Notes under the pieces: model-generated | Told to the model about the DNA's origin: nothing | Seen by the model: the letters and a program-made list of their open reading frames with translations, nothing else | Database searches by the model: none | NCBI RefSeq assembly: GCF_011045115.1 | Contig: NZ_JAAKZG010000004.1 | Location: forward strand, 186,001 to 250,000 | Origin: Mesorhizobium zhangyense | Lineage (GTDB): Bacteria > Pseudomonadota > Alphaproteobacteria > Rhizobiales > Rhizobiaceae | Length of the DNA: 64,000 nt | Direction: 5' to 3' | Shown: positions 27,052-35,657 of the stretch, piece by piece | Layout: each line of letters opens with the position of its first letter | How positions within the stretch are numbered: the stretch's first letter is position 1 | Made by a program: the position numbers and the translations under genes

Positions 27052-27086
27052 CATGCCAGGGCCGAACAGCGCTCGGTCCTGGCATG
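27052..27086. terminator. Long stem-loop between convergent genes
   Basis: CATGCCAGGGCCGA (27052-27065) pairs with TCGGTCCTGGCATG (27073-27086) over 14 positions with a single G-T pair and a 7-base loop. It sits between the SyrB-like gene and the convergent FAH-family gene, so it may serve both as a terminator, although neither side has a T-run. Confidence 0.5.
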
Positions 27087-27103
27087 GAGCGTGAAAGTTG
27101 GAT

Positions 27104-28261
27104 TTAGATGAGACTAGCCTTGGCCAGATCCCGCATGAGATGGCTTGCGCCATAGATCCACGGCGCGCACTCAGTCGAAAGCCTGACGCGATTTGTCAGT
27201 GCGCCGATCTCGTCGGTCGAGATCGCCACGATGTCCCCTGCCCGATGGGTGAAACCCTTGCCCTTCTCACCCCGGTCCTTTGACGGCACGAACATAGTGC
27301 CGAGATAGAGTGCCATGCCATCGGGGTATTGATGATGCGGTCCCATGGCGGCAGCAACCAGTTCTTCCGGTGAACGGCTGATCTCGGCCATGGAACTAGA
27401 ACCTTCCAGCGAGAAGCCGTCCTCGCCTTCGACCGTAAGGTTCACCTTCGCCCGCTTCACGGCATCGAGTGTAAAATCCTCATCGAACAGCCTTATGAAT
27501 GGCCCGAGTGCAGCCGAGGCGTTGTTGTCCTTGGCCTTGCCGAGCAGCAGTGCCGAACGGCCCTCGACATCACGCAAATTGACGTCGTTGCCCAAGGTGG
27601 CGCCAACGATGCGGCCCTTGCTCGAGGCAATGACGGCGATTTCCGGCTCCGGATTGTTCCAGGTCGATATCGGATGCAGGCCGACATCAGCGCCGAAGCC
27701 GACCGACGCCATGGGCTGGCATTTGCTGAAGATCTCGGCGTCCGGTCCGATGCCGACTTCCAGATATTGCGACCATACCCCGCGCTCTATCAGTTTCTGC
27801 TTGCACGCCATCGCCTCGGGCGAACCCGGCTTCAACTTCGAAAGATCATCGCCGATCAGGGATGCGATGTCCGCACGAATGGCGTCAGCTTTTTCCGGAG
27901 CGCCGCGCGCCTGTTCCTCGATGACGCGTTCCAGAAGGCTGACGACGAAGGTGACCCCCGAAGCCTTCACAGCCTGAAGGTCCACAGGAGAGAGGAGGAA
28001 TGGTTTACCCGGATCGCGCGTTGCCTCAAGGCTGTTTTCGGCGATCTCACTGAGACTGCCGATCGCCCTGCCCTCTGCCGAACGGATATAGGCGGACGGG
28101 TTGTCCATCTCGCAAATGTCGCGCGATGTCGGCGCCGTCTTTGAGGTTATGTCCACGACACTTCCATCGCGCACTGTGACCATCAGCGGATGTGCGATGC
28201 CCGGCGCGCCTGCACGGCCGAGAAAAACGCCCTTGCCTGGCAGGCGCATAGAATTCGTCAT
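27104..28261 (-). CDS. Fumarylacetoacetate hydrolase (FAH) family enzyme
   Basis: A 385-aa cytoplasmic enzyme with a C-terminal FAH-type metal-binding fold. Family elements include WSQYLEVGIGPDAEIFSK, EPEIAVIASSKGRIVGATLGNDVNLRDVEGRSALLL (here in two parts: acidic metal ligands in PEPEIAV and GNDVNLRD) and YPDGMALYLGTMFVPSKDRGE. The length matches the long FAH-fold dehydratases of the oxidative pentose pathways (for example Caulobacter XylX, a 2-keto-3-deoxy-xylonate dehydratase) better than true fumarylacetoacetase, but the substrate is not shown. It diverges from the ABC/dihydroxyacetone kinase operon and shares with it the TTTAGTAAT-containing intergenic region. Confidence 0.83.
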   Translation of the reverse strand: MTNSMRLPGKGVFLGRAGAPGIAHPLMVTVRDGSVVDITSKTAPTSRDICEMDNPSAYIRSAEGRAIGSLSEIAENSLEATRDPGKPFLLSPVDLQAVKASGVTFVVSLLERVIEEQARGAPEKADAIRADIASLIGDDLSKLKPGSPEAMACKQKLIERGVWSQYLEVGIGPDAEIFSKCQPMASVGFGADVGLHPISTWNNPEPEIAVIASSKGRIVGATLGNDVNLRDVEGRSALLLGKAKDNNASAALGPFIRLFDEDFTLDAVKRAKVNLTVEGEDGFSLEGSSSMAEISRSPEELVAAAMGPHHQYPDGMALYLGTMFVPSKDRGEKGKGFTHRAGDIVAISTDEIGALTNRVRLSTECAPWIYGASHLMRDLAKASLI

Positions 28262-28397
28262 AGTTTTTCCATCCCTTTGCGGCGTCGCGCATAAGGAAAT
28301 TGTTTGAGCGATCTCGCTCGCTGGCGCAAGCGGGTTTTCCAGTCTCGTCAGGCGGCCGACAAAACGCCAACGAATTCAATCAGCCGTGCCGTTGAAA

Positions 28398-28590
28398 ATG
28401 TTTAGTAATTGTCTCGTAGCCACCGCATGACAGGGATCGCCGACGCTTCGACGACAACCTTGAATGCTCTAAGAGGGATACGTTCCATGCTGCAACGCAG
28501 CAACGAATCCATTTGCATTGTTTAGTAATATCTGCATCACTAAACAAATTACTAAACATCCGATCTGCCCGAAGAGCAGCCGATGTTTAG
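28398..28590. promoter_or_regulatory. Cluster of TTTAGTAAT operator-like repeats in a 398-bp intergenic region
   Basis: The gap 28262-28659 between two divergent genes contains no gene. GTTTAGTAAT occurs at 28400-28409 and 28520-28529, and inverted (ATTACTAAAC) at 28548-28557. Shorter versions are CACTAAAC at 28538-28545 and GATGTTTAG at 28582-28590. The copies at 28520 and 28548 form an inverted pair. Such clustered direct and inverted copies suggest cooperative binding by a repressor or activator controlling one or both divergent units. Confidence 0.6.
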
Positions 28591-28659
28591 ACCCCGGAGG
28601 AGGGGTTAGAGGGTTCTTGGGAGCGCCATCCGGGCGCATCCCTCATATGGGAGGAAGGC

Positions 28660-29985
28660 ATGAAACCGTTATCGAAGATGACGCTTGGACTGGCCTCGGC
28701 GCTGTTGGCCTCGACCGCCATTTCCAACGTCGCACAGGCAGAAGATCTGACGCTTTGCTGGGCAGCCTGGGACCCGGCCAATGCGCTTGTGGAGCTGTCC
28801 AAGGACTTCACCAAGGAGAGCGGCATCGGCATGAAATTCGAGTTCGTGCCATGGACGAACTATGCCGACCGCTTTCTCAACGAGCTGAATTCGAAAGGCA
28901 AGCTTTGCGACTTGATCATCGGCGACAGCCAGTGGATCGGCGGTTCGGCCGAGAACGGCCACTATGTCAAGCTGAACGACTTCTTCGACAAGGAGAAGAT
29001 CAGCATGGACGATTTCGTGCCGGCAACCGTCGTCGGCTATTCCGAGTGGCCGAAGAATACGCCGAATTACTGGGCGCTGCCGGCGATGGGCGATGTCGTT
29101 GGCTGGACCTACCGCAAGGACTGGTTCGAGAAGCCTGAACTGCAGAAGGAGTTCAAGGAGAAATACGGCTGGGATCTCGCGCCGCCGACCACCTTCGACC
29201 AGTTGAAGCAGATCGCGGAGTTCTTCCAGAAACGTGAGATCGACGGCAAGACGGTCTACGGCGCCTCGATCTACACCGAGCGTGGTTCCGAAGGCGTCAC
29301 GATGGGCGTCATGGACGTTCTCTACAGCTTCGGCTTCAAATACGAGAACCCGGACAAGCCTTACGAAATGGAAGGCTTCGTCAATTCCGAAGGTGCGGTG
29401 AAGGGGCTCGAATTCTACAAGGCGCTTTACGACTGCTGCACCCCGCCCGGCTCGTCCAACAGCTATATGGGCGAAGGTGTCGACGCCTTCAAATCCGGTC
29501 AGGTCGCGATGCACATGAACTTCGCCTTCACCTGGCCCGGCCTCTACAAGGACGAGGCTGTCGGTGGCGATAAGATCGGCTTCTTCGTCAATCCGAAAGA
29601 GACCGCGCAGTTCGCCCAGCTTGGCGGCCAGGGCATCTCGGTCGTCTCCTATTCGGAGCATCAGGAAGCGGCGCTCAAATACATCAAATGGTTCGCCAAC
29701 AAGGATGTCCAGGCCAAATGGTGGTCGCTTGGGGGATATTCCTGTCTCAAGGCGGTCGTTGAAGATCCGGGTTTCCCGGCCAGCCAGCCCTATGCGCAGA
29801 CCTTCCTCGACTCCATGGCCATCGTGAAGGATTTCTGGGCCGAGCCGAGCTATGCGTCCCTGCTTCAGGCGTCCCAAAAGCGTTTCCATGACTATGTCGT
29901 TGCCGGCAATGGCACTGCCAAGGACGCCCTCGACGGCCTCGTCAAGGACTGGACCGAAGTATTCCAGGACGACGGCAAGATGTGA
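28660..29985 (+). CDS. ABC sugar/polyol substrate-binding protein (CUT1 type)
   Basis: A 441-aa periplasmic binding protein of the extracellular solute-binding family 1. A signal peptide (MTLGLASALLASTAISNVAQA) is followed by LTLCWAAWDPANALVELSKDF. The central region has YWALPAMGDVVGWTYRKDWF and the C-terminal part QGISVVSYSEHQEAALKYIKWF, all typical. ATG 28660 follows GGGAGGAAGGC. It begins an operon with two permeases, a small membrane protein, two ATPases and dihydroxyacetone kinase genes, so a small ketose or polyol ligand is likely. A perfect 12-bp stem-loop follows the gene. Confidence 0.9.
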   Translation: MKPLSKMTLGLASALLASTAISNVAQAEDLTLCWAAWDPANALVELSKDFTKESGIGMKFEFVPWTNYADRFLNELNSKGKLCDLIIGDSQWIGGSAENGHYVKLNDFFDKEKISMDDFVPATVVGYSEWPKNTPNYWALPAMGDVVGWTYRKDWFEKPELQKEFKEKYGWDLAPPTTFDQLKQIAEFFQKREIDGKTVYGASIYTERGSEGVTMGVMDVLYSFGFKYENPDKPYEMEGFVNSEGAVKGLEFYKALYDCCTPPGSSNSYMGEGVDAFKSGQVAMHMNFAFTWPGLYKDEAVGGDKIGFFVNPKETAQFAQLGGQGISVVSYSEHQEAALKYIKWFANKDVQAKWWSLGGYSCLKAVVEDPGFPASQPYAQTFLDSMAIVKDFWAEPSYASLLQASQKRFHDYVVAGNGTAKDALDGLVKDWTEVFQDDGKM

Positions 29986-30025
29986 TCCCTCCCGGGGCTC
30001 GGTCGTGATTTGACGACCTCAAAAA

Positions 30026-30055
30026 CTGTCCCGTGCCGCCCTTGGCACGGGACAG
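30026..30055 (+). terminator. Strong stem-loop after CUT1 binding-protein gene
   Basis: CTGTCCCGTGCC (30026-30037) and GGCACGGGACAG (30044-30055) are perfect complements with a 6-base loop, between the binding-protein gene and the first permease gene. No T-run follows; a role in mRNA stability or partial termination is likely. Confidence 0.6.
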
Positions 30056-30088
30056 GGTTCAGCTAAATTCAACCGGCAGGGATAAGCA

Positions 30089-31057
30089 GTGACCGAGACG
30101 GGACTGACCATGCTCAATCGGACGGCGGATGGCGTTGCCCGGGCGACCCCGGAGCCACTGGCCCGCAGGGTTCGCGGCATGAGCGATAAGGGCCTCGCCT
30201 GGCTCTTCATTTCACCGACGATATTGCTGCTGCTCGCCATCAACATCTTCCCGCTGATCTGGGCGATCCAGCTCTCCTTTACCAACTATCGCGCCAATCG
30301 CCCCAATGAACTCGTCAAGAATGTCGGCCTTTCCAACTATCAGCGTATCCTCAACGACCCTGACATCTGGATCGCCATGCAGACGACCGCGCATTTCGTC
30401 TTCTGGACCATCGTTCTGCAGACCCTGATCGGTTTCTCTCTCGCCTACCTCATCGACCGAAAGTTTCGCGGCCATGCCTTCTGGACGACGATCATCCTGG
30501 TTCCGATGATGCTGTCGCCGGCGGTGGTCGGCAATTTCTGGCGCTTCCTCTATCAGCCGCAGATCGGGTTGTTCGCCTATGCCGTCTCGTTCGTCACCGG
30601 CATTCCGCCGACGCAGATCGAAATGCTTTCCAACGTTTCGCTGGCGCCATGGTCGATCATCATCGTCGATACCTGGATGTGGACGCCTTACGTGATGCTG
30701 ATCTGCCTGGCCGGACTGCGTTCCATTCCCGAATATATCTATGAAGCTGCCGAGGTCGACCGCGCTTCGAACTGGCGTCAGTTCTGGTCGATCACGCTGC
30801 CGATGGCCCTGCCCTTCATCATGCTGGCGGTGCTGTTTCGCGGCATCGAGAATTTCAAGATGTTCGACATGGTCAATCTGCTCACCGGCGGAGGGCCGGG
30901 CTCGACCACGGAAGTCGCCTCGATCACGCTGAAGCGACAGGCCTTCGAAAGCTGGCGCACAGGCTATTCCTCGGCCTTCGCCATCATACTCTTTGTCGCG
31001 GTGTTCGGGCTGGCCAACATCTACGTCAAGGCGCTCAACAAGGTGAAGCAGAGATGA
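30089..31057 (+). CDS. ABC permease (CUT1, MalF/UgpA type)
   Basis: A 322-aa inner-membrane permease with about six membrane segments; the first is WLFISPTILLLLAINIFPLIWAI in two parts near residue 40. The EAA loop YEAAEVDRASNWRQFWSITLPM near 215 contacts the ATPase subunits. GTG 30089 has AGGGA upstream; ATG 30110 is an alternative. It pairs with the next permease, with which it shares an ATGA overlap. Confidence 0.9.
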   Translation: MTETGLTMLNRTADGVARATPEPLARRVRGMSDKGLAWLFISPTILLLLAINIFPLIWAIQLSFTNYRANRPNELVKNVGLSNYQRILNDPDIWIAMQTTAHFVFWTIVLQTLIGFSLAYLIDRKFRGHAFWTTIILVPMMLSPAVVGNFWRFLYQPQIGLFAYAVSFVTGIPPTQIEMLSNVSLAPWSIIIVDTWMWTPYVMLICLAGLRSIPEYIYEAAEVDRASNWRQFWSITLPMALPFIMLAVLFRGIENFKMFDMVNLLTGGGPGSTTEVASITLKRQAFESWRTGYSSAFAIILFVAVFGLANIYVKALNKVKQR

Positions 31058-32004
31058 GCCTTACCACCGCCCATTCGGTCGTCGCGCCTACCGCCACGTC
31101 GAAACGCATCGCCGGTACGATCGTTGTCGTCTATGCCTTGATCTCGATGGTGCCGCTTCTGTGGATATTCGCCACCAGCTTCAAGACGCCGCCGGATTCC
31201 ATCGCATATCCGCCGAAAATCCTGTTCCAGCCGAGCGTCGAGGGCTATTGCAACCTCTTCACGACACGGACGCGGCAGACGCCGGACTACATCAATTCAC
31301 TGGGGCCGGCGACGACCTTCTGCGATGAGACCACGCGCAAGCGCAACATGGTCATCGCGGGGCCGTCCAACTTCCTGCCGCGCTTCGTCAATTCGCTGAT
31401 CATTGCCTTCGGCTCCACCTTCTGCGCCGTATTTCTAGGCACTCTCGCAGCCTATGGCTTCTCACGCTTCAAGGTGCCGCTGGCCGACGATCTTTTGTTT
31501 TTCATCCTGTCGACGCGGATGATGCCGCCGATCGCCGTCGCTATCCCCATCTACCTGATGTACCGCGAGCTCGGCCTCTCCGACACCGCGCTTGGCATGA
31601 TCCTGCTCTACACGGCGGTCAACGTGTCGCTCGCAGTCTGGCTGCTGAAGGGATTCATCGACGAAATCCCGCGCGAATACGAGGAGGCTGCGATGATAGA
31701 CGGCTATACGCGGCTTCAGGCATTCTGGAAAACCGTGCTTCCGCAGGCGACCACCGGCATTGCCGCGACCGCGATCTTCTGCCTGATCTTCGCGTGGAAC
31801 GAATATGCATTCGCCGCACTCCTGACCTCCGGCACTGCACAGACTGCACCGCCCTTCATCCCAGCCATCATCGGCGAAGGCGGGCAGGATTGGCCGGCAG
31901 TCGCCGCCGGAACCACGATCTTCCTGGTTCCGATACTGGTGTTCACCATACTGCTCAGGAAACAACTCCTGCGCGGCATCACCTTCGGCGCGGTGCGCAA
32001 ATGA
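31054..32004 (+). CDS. ABC permease (CUT1, MalG/UgpE type)
   Basis: A 316-aa inner-membrane permease. The N-terminal membrane segment IVVVYALISMVPLLWIFATSF is followed by a periplasmic insertion (residues about 50-110) and the EAA loop YEEAAMIDGYTRLQAFWKTVLPQ near 210. It forms the channel together with the preceding permease. The stop overlaps the start of the small membrane protein gene. Confidence 0.9.
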   Translation: MSLTTAHSVVAPTATSKRIAGTIVVVYALISMVPLLWIFATSFKTPPDSIAYPPKILFQPSVEGYCNLFTTRTRQTPDYINSLGPATTFCDETTRKRNMVIAGPSNFLPRFVNSLIIAFGSTFCAVFLGTLAAYGFSRFKVPLADDLLFFILSTRMMPPIAVAIPIYLMYRELGLSDTALGMILLYTAVNVSLAVWLLKGFIDEIPREYEEAAMIDGYTRLQAFWKTVLPQATTGIAATAIFCLIFAWNEYAFAALLTSGTAQTAPPFIPAIIGEGGQDWPAVAAGTTIFLVPILVFTILLRKQLLRGITFGAVRK

Positions 32005-32207
32005 GCATGACCCAGCCCGGCAAACACAAATCCAGATGGCCCGTATGGCTGAGGCGCGGCCTTTTGGAAAACGTCGCCACGATCATCATCGGTCTCGGTT
32101 TCCTGATGCTGTTCCAGCCTTTCGCGCTGTCGCTCTATACTTGGTCGTTCATCACCATGCTTTTCGGAACCGTCATGTTCATCGTCGTTTCGAAGTTTCC
32201 GGAGTAA
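32001..32207 (+). CDS. Small two-helix membrane protein of the ABC operon
   Basis: A 68-aa protein starting at ATG 32001 inside an ATGA overlap with the permease gene. After a basic N-terminus (KHKSRWPVWLRRG) there are two hydrophobic segments, about residues 25-45 and 48-63, and a short polar tail. Its place between permease and ATPase genes recalls GlpU, the small DUF2160 membrane protein of the rhizobial glycerol importer GlpSTPQUV, but I cannot confirm homology. The translational coupling supports it as a real gene and probable accessory subunit. Confidence 0.7.
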   Translation: MSMTQPGKHKSRWPVWLRRGLLENVATIIIGLGFLMLFQPFALSLYTWSFITMLFGTVMFIVVSKFPE

Positions 32208-32212
32208 GGGCC

Positions 32213-33325
32213 ATGGCGGAAATCCGGGTCGAGAATCTCAGGAAAGAATTCGGCGCCTTCACCGCGGTCGAGGACTCGAACTTCGTCGTCGAGGACGGCG
32301 AGTTCTTCGTCATGCTCGGACCGTCCGGCTGCGGCAAGACGACGACGCTGCGCATGATCGCCGGCCTCGAATTGCCCACGAGCGGACAAATTCTGCTCGG
32401 CGGCGAGAACGTGACCATGCGGCGCGCCCGCGAACGCGACATAGCTTTCGTATTCCAGCTCTTCGCACTCTACCCGCATATGAACGTGCGTAAGAACATC
32501 GGTTTCCCGCTGCTTGCCCAGGGAATGCCTGCTTCCGAAATAAGGCAACGCGTGGAGGAGACGGCGAAACTGCTGCGCATCGATCATCTGCTCAACAAAT
32601 CCGTCTCGGGTCTTGCCGGCGGCGACCGCCAGCGCGTCGCGCTCGGCCGCGCCATCGTGCGCCGGCCGAAATGCTTTCTCATGGACGAGCCACTCGGCAC
32701 GCTCGACACGGAGTTCCGCGACCTGATGGTTCATGAGTTGCGCGAACTTCACAACCGCATCCACGCAACCACCGTCTATGTCACGCATGACCAGATGGAG
32801 GCCATGTCGATGGCCGACAAGATCGCTGTCATGAACCACGGCATAATCGAGCAGTTCGGCACGCCGCGCGAAATCTATGATCGCCCGGCGACCATGTTCG
32901 TCGCCGACTTCATCGGCTCACCGCCGATGAACTTTCTCGGCTTTGGCGGTGGGCTTGCCAGAGGCGCCAGGGAAATCATGGTGCAGGGCGCCAAGGTTAC
33001 CGTGCCGGAGGTTCGTGAGGATGTTGCGCCGGCCGATATGGCGCTAGGTATCAGGCCGGAACATATCCGCTTCGATGACAAGTCCGGCCTGCGCGGCGCC
33101 ATCTACGGCACAGAGTATCTCGGCACCACGCAGATCGCGGCGGTGGAGACGGCGGACGGCATCATCAAGGCACGGGTGCCTGCCGAGATCAGGCTCAATC
33201 CCGGCGATCAGGTCGGTCTTTCGTTCAACAGCGCAAGGCTGTCGCTGTTCGACAAGAAGTCCGGACGCGCAGTCCGCACCTCCATCCATGATCTGGCCTC
33301 CCAAGGGAGAGTGCATCATGGCTGA
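32213..33325 (+). CDS. ABC transporter ATPase (MalK/UgpC type), first of two
   Basis: A 370-aa ATPase with an N-terminal nucleotide-binding domain and a C-terminal TOBE-like regulatory domain (from about residue 240; LGIRPEHIRFDD). Walker A is GPSGCGKTT, Q-loop VFQLFALYPHM, Walker B CFLMDEPLGTLD and the switch VTHDQMEAM. The signature reads LAGGDRQRVALGRAI instead of LSGGQ, a departure at the Ser and Gln positions. The start ATG 32213 follows GGAGTAAGGG. It overlaps the second ATPase gene by 8 bases; two different ATPases suggest a heterodimer. Confidence 0.9.
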   Translation: MAEIRVENLRKEFGAFTAVEDSNFVVEDGEFFVMLGPSGCGKTTTLRMIAGLELPTSGQILLGGENVTMRRARERDIAFVFQLFALYPHMNVRKNIGFPLLAQGMPASEIRQRVEETAKLLRIDHLLNKSVSGLAGGDRQRVALGRAIVRRPKCFLMDEPLGTLDTEFRDLMVHELRELHNRIHATTVYVTHDQMEAMSMADKIAVMNHGIIEQFGTPREIYDRPATMFVADFIGSPPMNFLGFGGGLARGAREIMVQGAKVTVPEVREDVAPADMALGIRPEHIRFDDKSGLRGAIYGTEYLGTTQIAAVETADGIIKARVPAEIRLNPGDQVGLSFNSARLSLFDKKSGRAVRTSIHDLASQGRVHHG

Positions 33326-34337
33326 GGTGCACATCAACGGCGTAACTAAGTCGTTTGGCGAGCGGGCAGCCGTCAGCAATCTCGATCTGCATATTGCAGA
33401 TGGTGAATTCGTTGTCCTGCTCGGCCCGACCGGAGCAGGCAAGACCACAACGCTTCGGCTGATCGCAGGACTGGAGAAACCGGAGACCGGAAAGATCCAC
33501 ATCGGCGGCCGCGATGCCACCGATCTCGAACCGGCAGCGCGCGATACCGCCTTCGTCTTCCAGCAATATTCGCTCTATCCGCATCTCTCTGTCTTCGACA
33601 ATCTCGCCTTTCCGCTGCGCTCGCCGGCGCGACGGTTTAGCGAGGATGCGGTGCGCCGCCGCGTCGGGGATGTGGCGAAAATGGTGCGCATCGACCACAA
33701 GCTTTCTAGCCGCGCAACGAAACTCTCCGGCGGCGAGATGCAGCGCGTCGCTATCGGCCGGGCGCTTGTGCGCAAGCCGGCGATCTATCTGATGGACGAG
33801 CCGCTGTCCTCGCTCGACGCCAAACTGCGCGCCGATCTCAGGTTGGAACTGAAGCGCATCCAGGCTGAGCTCGGCGCCACGATGCTCTATGTCACGCACG
33901 ATCAGATCGAGGCGATGACCATGGCCGACCGTATCGGCATCCTCACAGACGGCGTCCTGGTGCAGATCGGCACACCGAAAACGATCTACACCGAACCGGC
34001 AAACCTGCACGTTGCCGCGCGGCTCGGCCAGCCTGCCATCAACCTTTTACCGACCGGACTTCTGCCAGACGCAGACGCGCCAACGGGAACGAAAACGATC
34101 GGCGCACGCACCGAGCATCTCACCATCGAGAAAGCGGTGAACGGGCATGCCGACGGCACTGTCGACTGGGTCGAGCATCTCGGCGACCAGAACCATCTGC
34201 ACGTGACGGTAGGGTCCAAAAAGCTGGTGACGCTGACCGATCCCGACACGGACCTGGCGAAGGGCGACAGGATCATGATCCGCTATCGCGCACCGCTTTT
34301 CTTCGACGCGGCAGGAGACAGGATCGCAAACCGATGA
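33318..34337 (+). CDS. ABC transporter ATPase (MalK/UgpC type), second of two
   Basis: A 339-aa ATPase with Walker A GPTGAGKTT, Q-loop VFQQYSLYPHL, signature LSGGEMQRVAIGRAL, Walker B IYLMDEPLSSLDAK and VTHDQIEAM, followed by a TOBE-like domain (GARTEHLTIEK). Unlike its partner it has the normal Ser in the signature. ATG 33318 overlaps the preceding gene, and the stop overlaps dhaL (ATGA), directly coupling transport with dihydroxyacetone kinase synthesis. Confidence 0.9.
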   Translation: MAEVHINGVTKSFGERAAVSNLDLHIADGEFVVLLGPTGAGKTTTLRLIAGLEKPETGKIHIGGRDATDLEPAARDTAFVFQQYSLYPHLSVFDNLAFPLRSPARRFSEDAVRRRVGDVAKMVRIDHKLSSRATKLSGGEMQRVAIGRALVRKPAIYLMDEPLSSLDAKLRADLRLELKRIQAELGATMLYVTHDQIEAMTMADRIGILTDGVLVQIGTPKTIYTEPANLHVAARLGQPAINLLPTGLLPDADAPTGTKTIGARTEHLTIEKAVNGHADGTVDWVEHLGDQNHLHVTVGSKKLVTLTDPDTDLAKGDRIMIRYRAPLFFDAAGDRIANR

Positions 34338-34951
34338 GCGCGGAGACGATGACGAAACTTGACCTGAAGGCGCTGATAACAGCCGTTGCCGACAAGGTGG
34401 CAGCGCATGCGGAAGAACTCACTGCTCTCGATCAGGCCATCGGCGACGGCGATCATGGCCTCAACATGAAGCGCGGCTTCGAGGCCGTGCGAGCGGACGC
34501 AGATCAAATCGCCGCGAAGCCATTGCCCGAGGCGCTGAAGGCAATCGGCACCAAGCTGGTGATGACAGTGGGCGGCGCGTCCGGTCCACTGTTCGGCACT
34601 ATGTTCTTGGCACTCGGCAAGGAGCTTCCAGCGGAGTTGGATCGCGCCGGATTCGCGACTGCCTTTGGTAAGGCGATAGAAGCAGTCGCCGCACGTGGCA
34701 AATCGGAGGTGGGCCAGAAAACCATGCTCGACGTGCTCTATCCCGTACAGGCAACGATGGCTGCCGGTGCATCCGGCGTCGAGATCGTCGCGGCGGCCGA
34801 TGCAGCCGCCGAAAAAACCGTTCCAATGAAAGCCAGTCGCGGCCGTGCCTCGTTCCTGGGAGATCGCTCGATCGACCATATGGACCCCGGCGCACGCTCG
34901 GTCGCGTTGCTGGTTCGCGCCGTCGTGGAGACTGCTGGAGAAGACGCATGA
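34334..34951 (+). CDS. dhaL: Dihydroxyacetone kinase ADP-binding subunit
   Basis: DhaL holds the ADP/ATP cofactor that transfers phosphate from DhaM to dihydroxyacetone on DhaK. The 205-aa all-helical protein has LDQAIGDGDHGLNMKRGF near residue 33, containing the Mg-binding Asp residues, GGASGPLFGTMF near 80, GQKTMLDVLYP near 125 and the C-terminal SRGRASFLGDRSIDHMDPGA. Length and motifs match bacterial DhaL. It overlaps both the ATPase gene and dhaM by ATGA. Confidence 0.93.
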   Translation: MSAETMTKLDLKALITAVADKVAAHAEELTALDQAIGDGDHGLNMKRGFEAVRADADQIAAKPLPEALKAIGTKLVMTVGGASGPLFGTMFLALGKELPAELDRAGFATAFGKAIEAVAARGKSEVGQKTMLDVLYPVQATMAAGASGVEIVAAADAAAEKTVPMKASRGRASFLGDRSIDHMDPGARSVALLVRAVVETAGEDA

Positions 34952-35337
34952 GCAATGTCGGGATCGTTATCGTTTCGCATTCCCCGCTGGTGGCGGAAGG
35001 CACAGCCGACATGGTGCGCCAGATGGTGGGCGATGAGGTGCCGCTTGCATGGTGCGGCGGAAACGGCCATGGCGGTCTCGGCACCAATGTCGAGGCGATC
35101 ATGGGCGCAATCGACAAGGCATGGTCGGAAGCGGGCGTTGCAATTCTCGTTGATCTCGGCGGCGCCGAAACCAACAGCGAAATGGCCGTTGAAATGATCG
35201 GCGAACCACGCGCGGCCAAGATCGTTATCTGCAATGCGCCGATCGTCGAGGGCGCCGTGATGGCGGCGACCGAGGCTTCGGGCGGCGCTTCGCTGAGGGA
35301 AGTGGTGGCGACGGCGCATGAGCTGTCGCCAGCGTGA
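34948..35337 (+). CDS. dhaM: PTS-dependent dihydroxyacetone kinase phosphotransferase subunit (EIIA-Man fold)
   Basis: DhaM carries phosphate from HPr to the DhaL-bound nucleotide. This 129-aa version contains only the EIIA-mannose-like domain, with the phospho-His H11 in VGIVIVSHSPLVAEG and LVDLGGAETNSEMAVE near residue 66. In Escherichia coli DhaM is fused to HPr and a partial EI; here these are separate following genes. Overlap with dhaL is 4 bases. It shows that the kinase is driven by PEP, not ATP. Confidence 0.92.
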   Translation: MSNVGIVIVSHSPLVAEGTADMVRQMVGDEVPLAWCGGNGHGGLGTNVEAIMGAIDKAWSEAGVAILVDLGGAETNSEMAVEMIGEPRAAKIVICNAPIVEGAVMAATEASGGASLREVVATAHELSPA

Positions 35338-35354
35338 ATGAACAGGAATTGAGA

Positions 35355-35657
35355 ATGTCCGCAACTGCCGAGGCCACTGTTCTGATAACCCACGAGGTGG
35401 GGCTTCACGCCCGGCCCTCGGTCAAGTTCACCAAGCTCGCGAAGAGCTTTTCCGCACAGGTGGAAATAGCGCTTGCCGCGAGCGGCCCCTGGTTCGACGC
35501 CAAGAGCATCGTCAAGGTCATGGCCGCGAAGGCGCCGAAAGGCACGTTGCTGCATCTCAGGGCAACGGGAGACGAAGCGAAAGAGGCTGTGGGCGCTTTG
35601 GTGGATCTGGTGCAGCGGGATTTTGACGAAGGCGCGGACCATGCCCGCTCCGCTTAG
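35355..35657 (+). CDS. HPr-family phosphocarrier protein
   Basis: A 100-aa HPr. The phospho-His is H18 in EVGLHARPSVKF, and S51 in FDAKSIVKVMA stands where HPr kinase acts in other HPr proteins. The C-terminus is slightly extended. ATG 35355 has AGGA seven bases upstream; an in-frame GTG at 35334 overlapping dhaM is possible. It relays phosphate from the adjacent EI to DhaM. The gene overlaps the EI gene by 17 bases. Confidence 0.9.
   Translation: MSATAEATVLITHEVGLHARPSVKFTKLAKSFSAQVEIALAASGPWFDAKSIVKVMAAKAPKGTLLHLRATGDEAKEAVGALVDLVQRDFDEGADHARSA

Noticed and set aside
28587-28832. Small minus-strand frame at the start of the CUT1 binding-protein gene
   Set aside because: It overlaps a well-supported signal-peptide-coding region and has no ribosome site or family resemblance.
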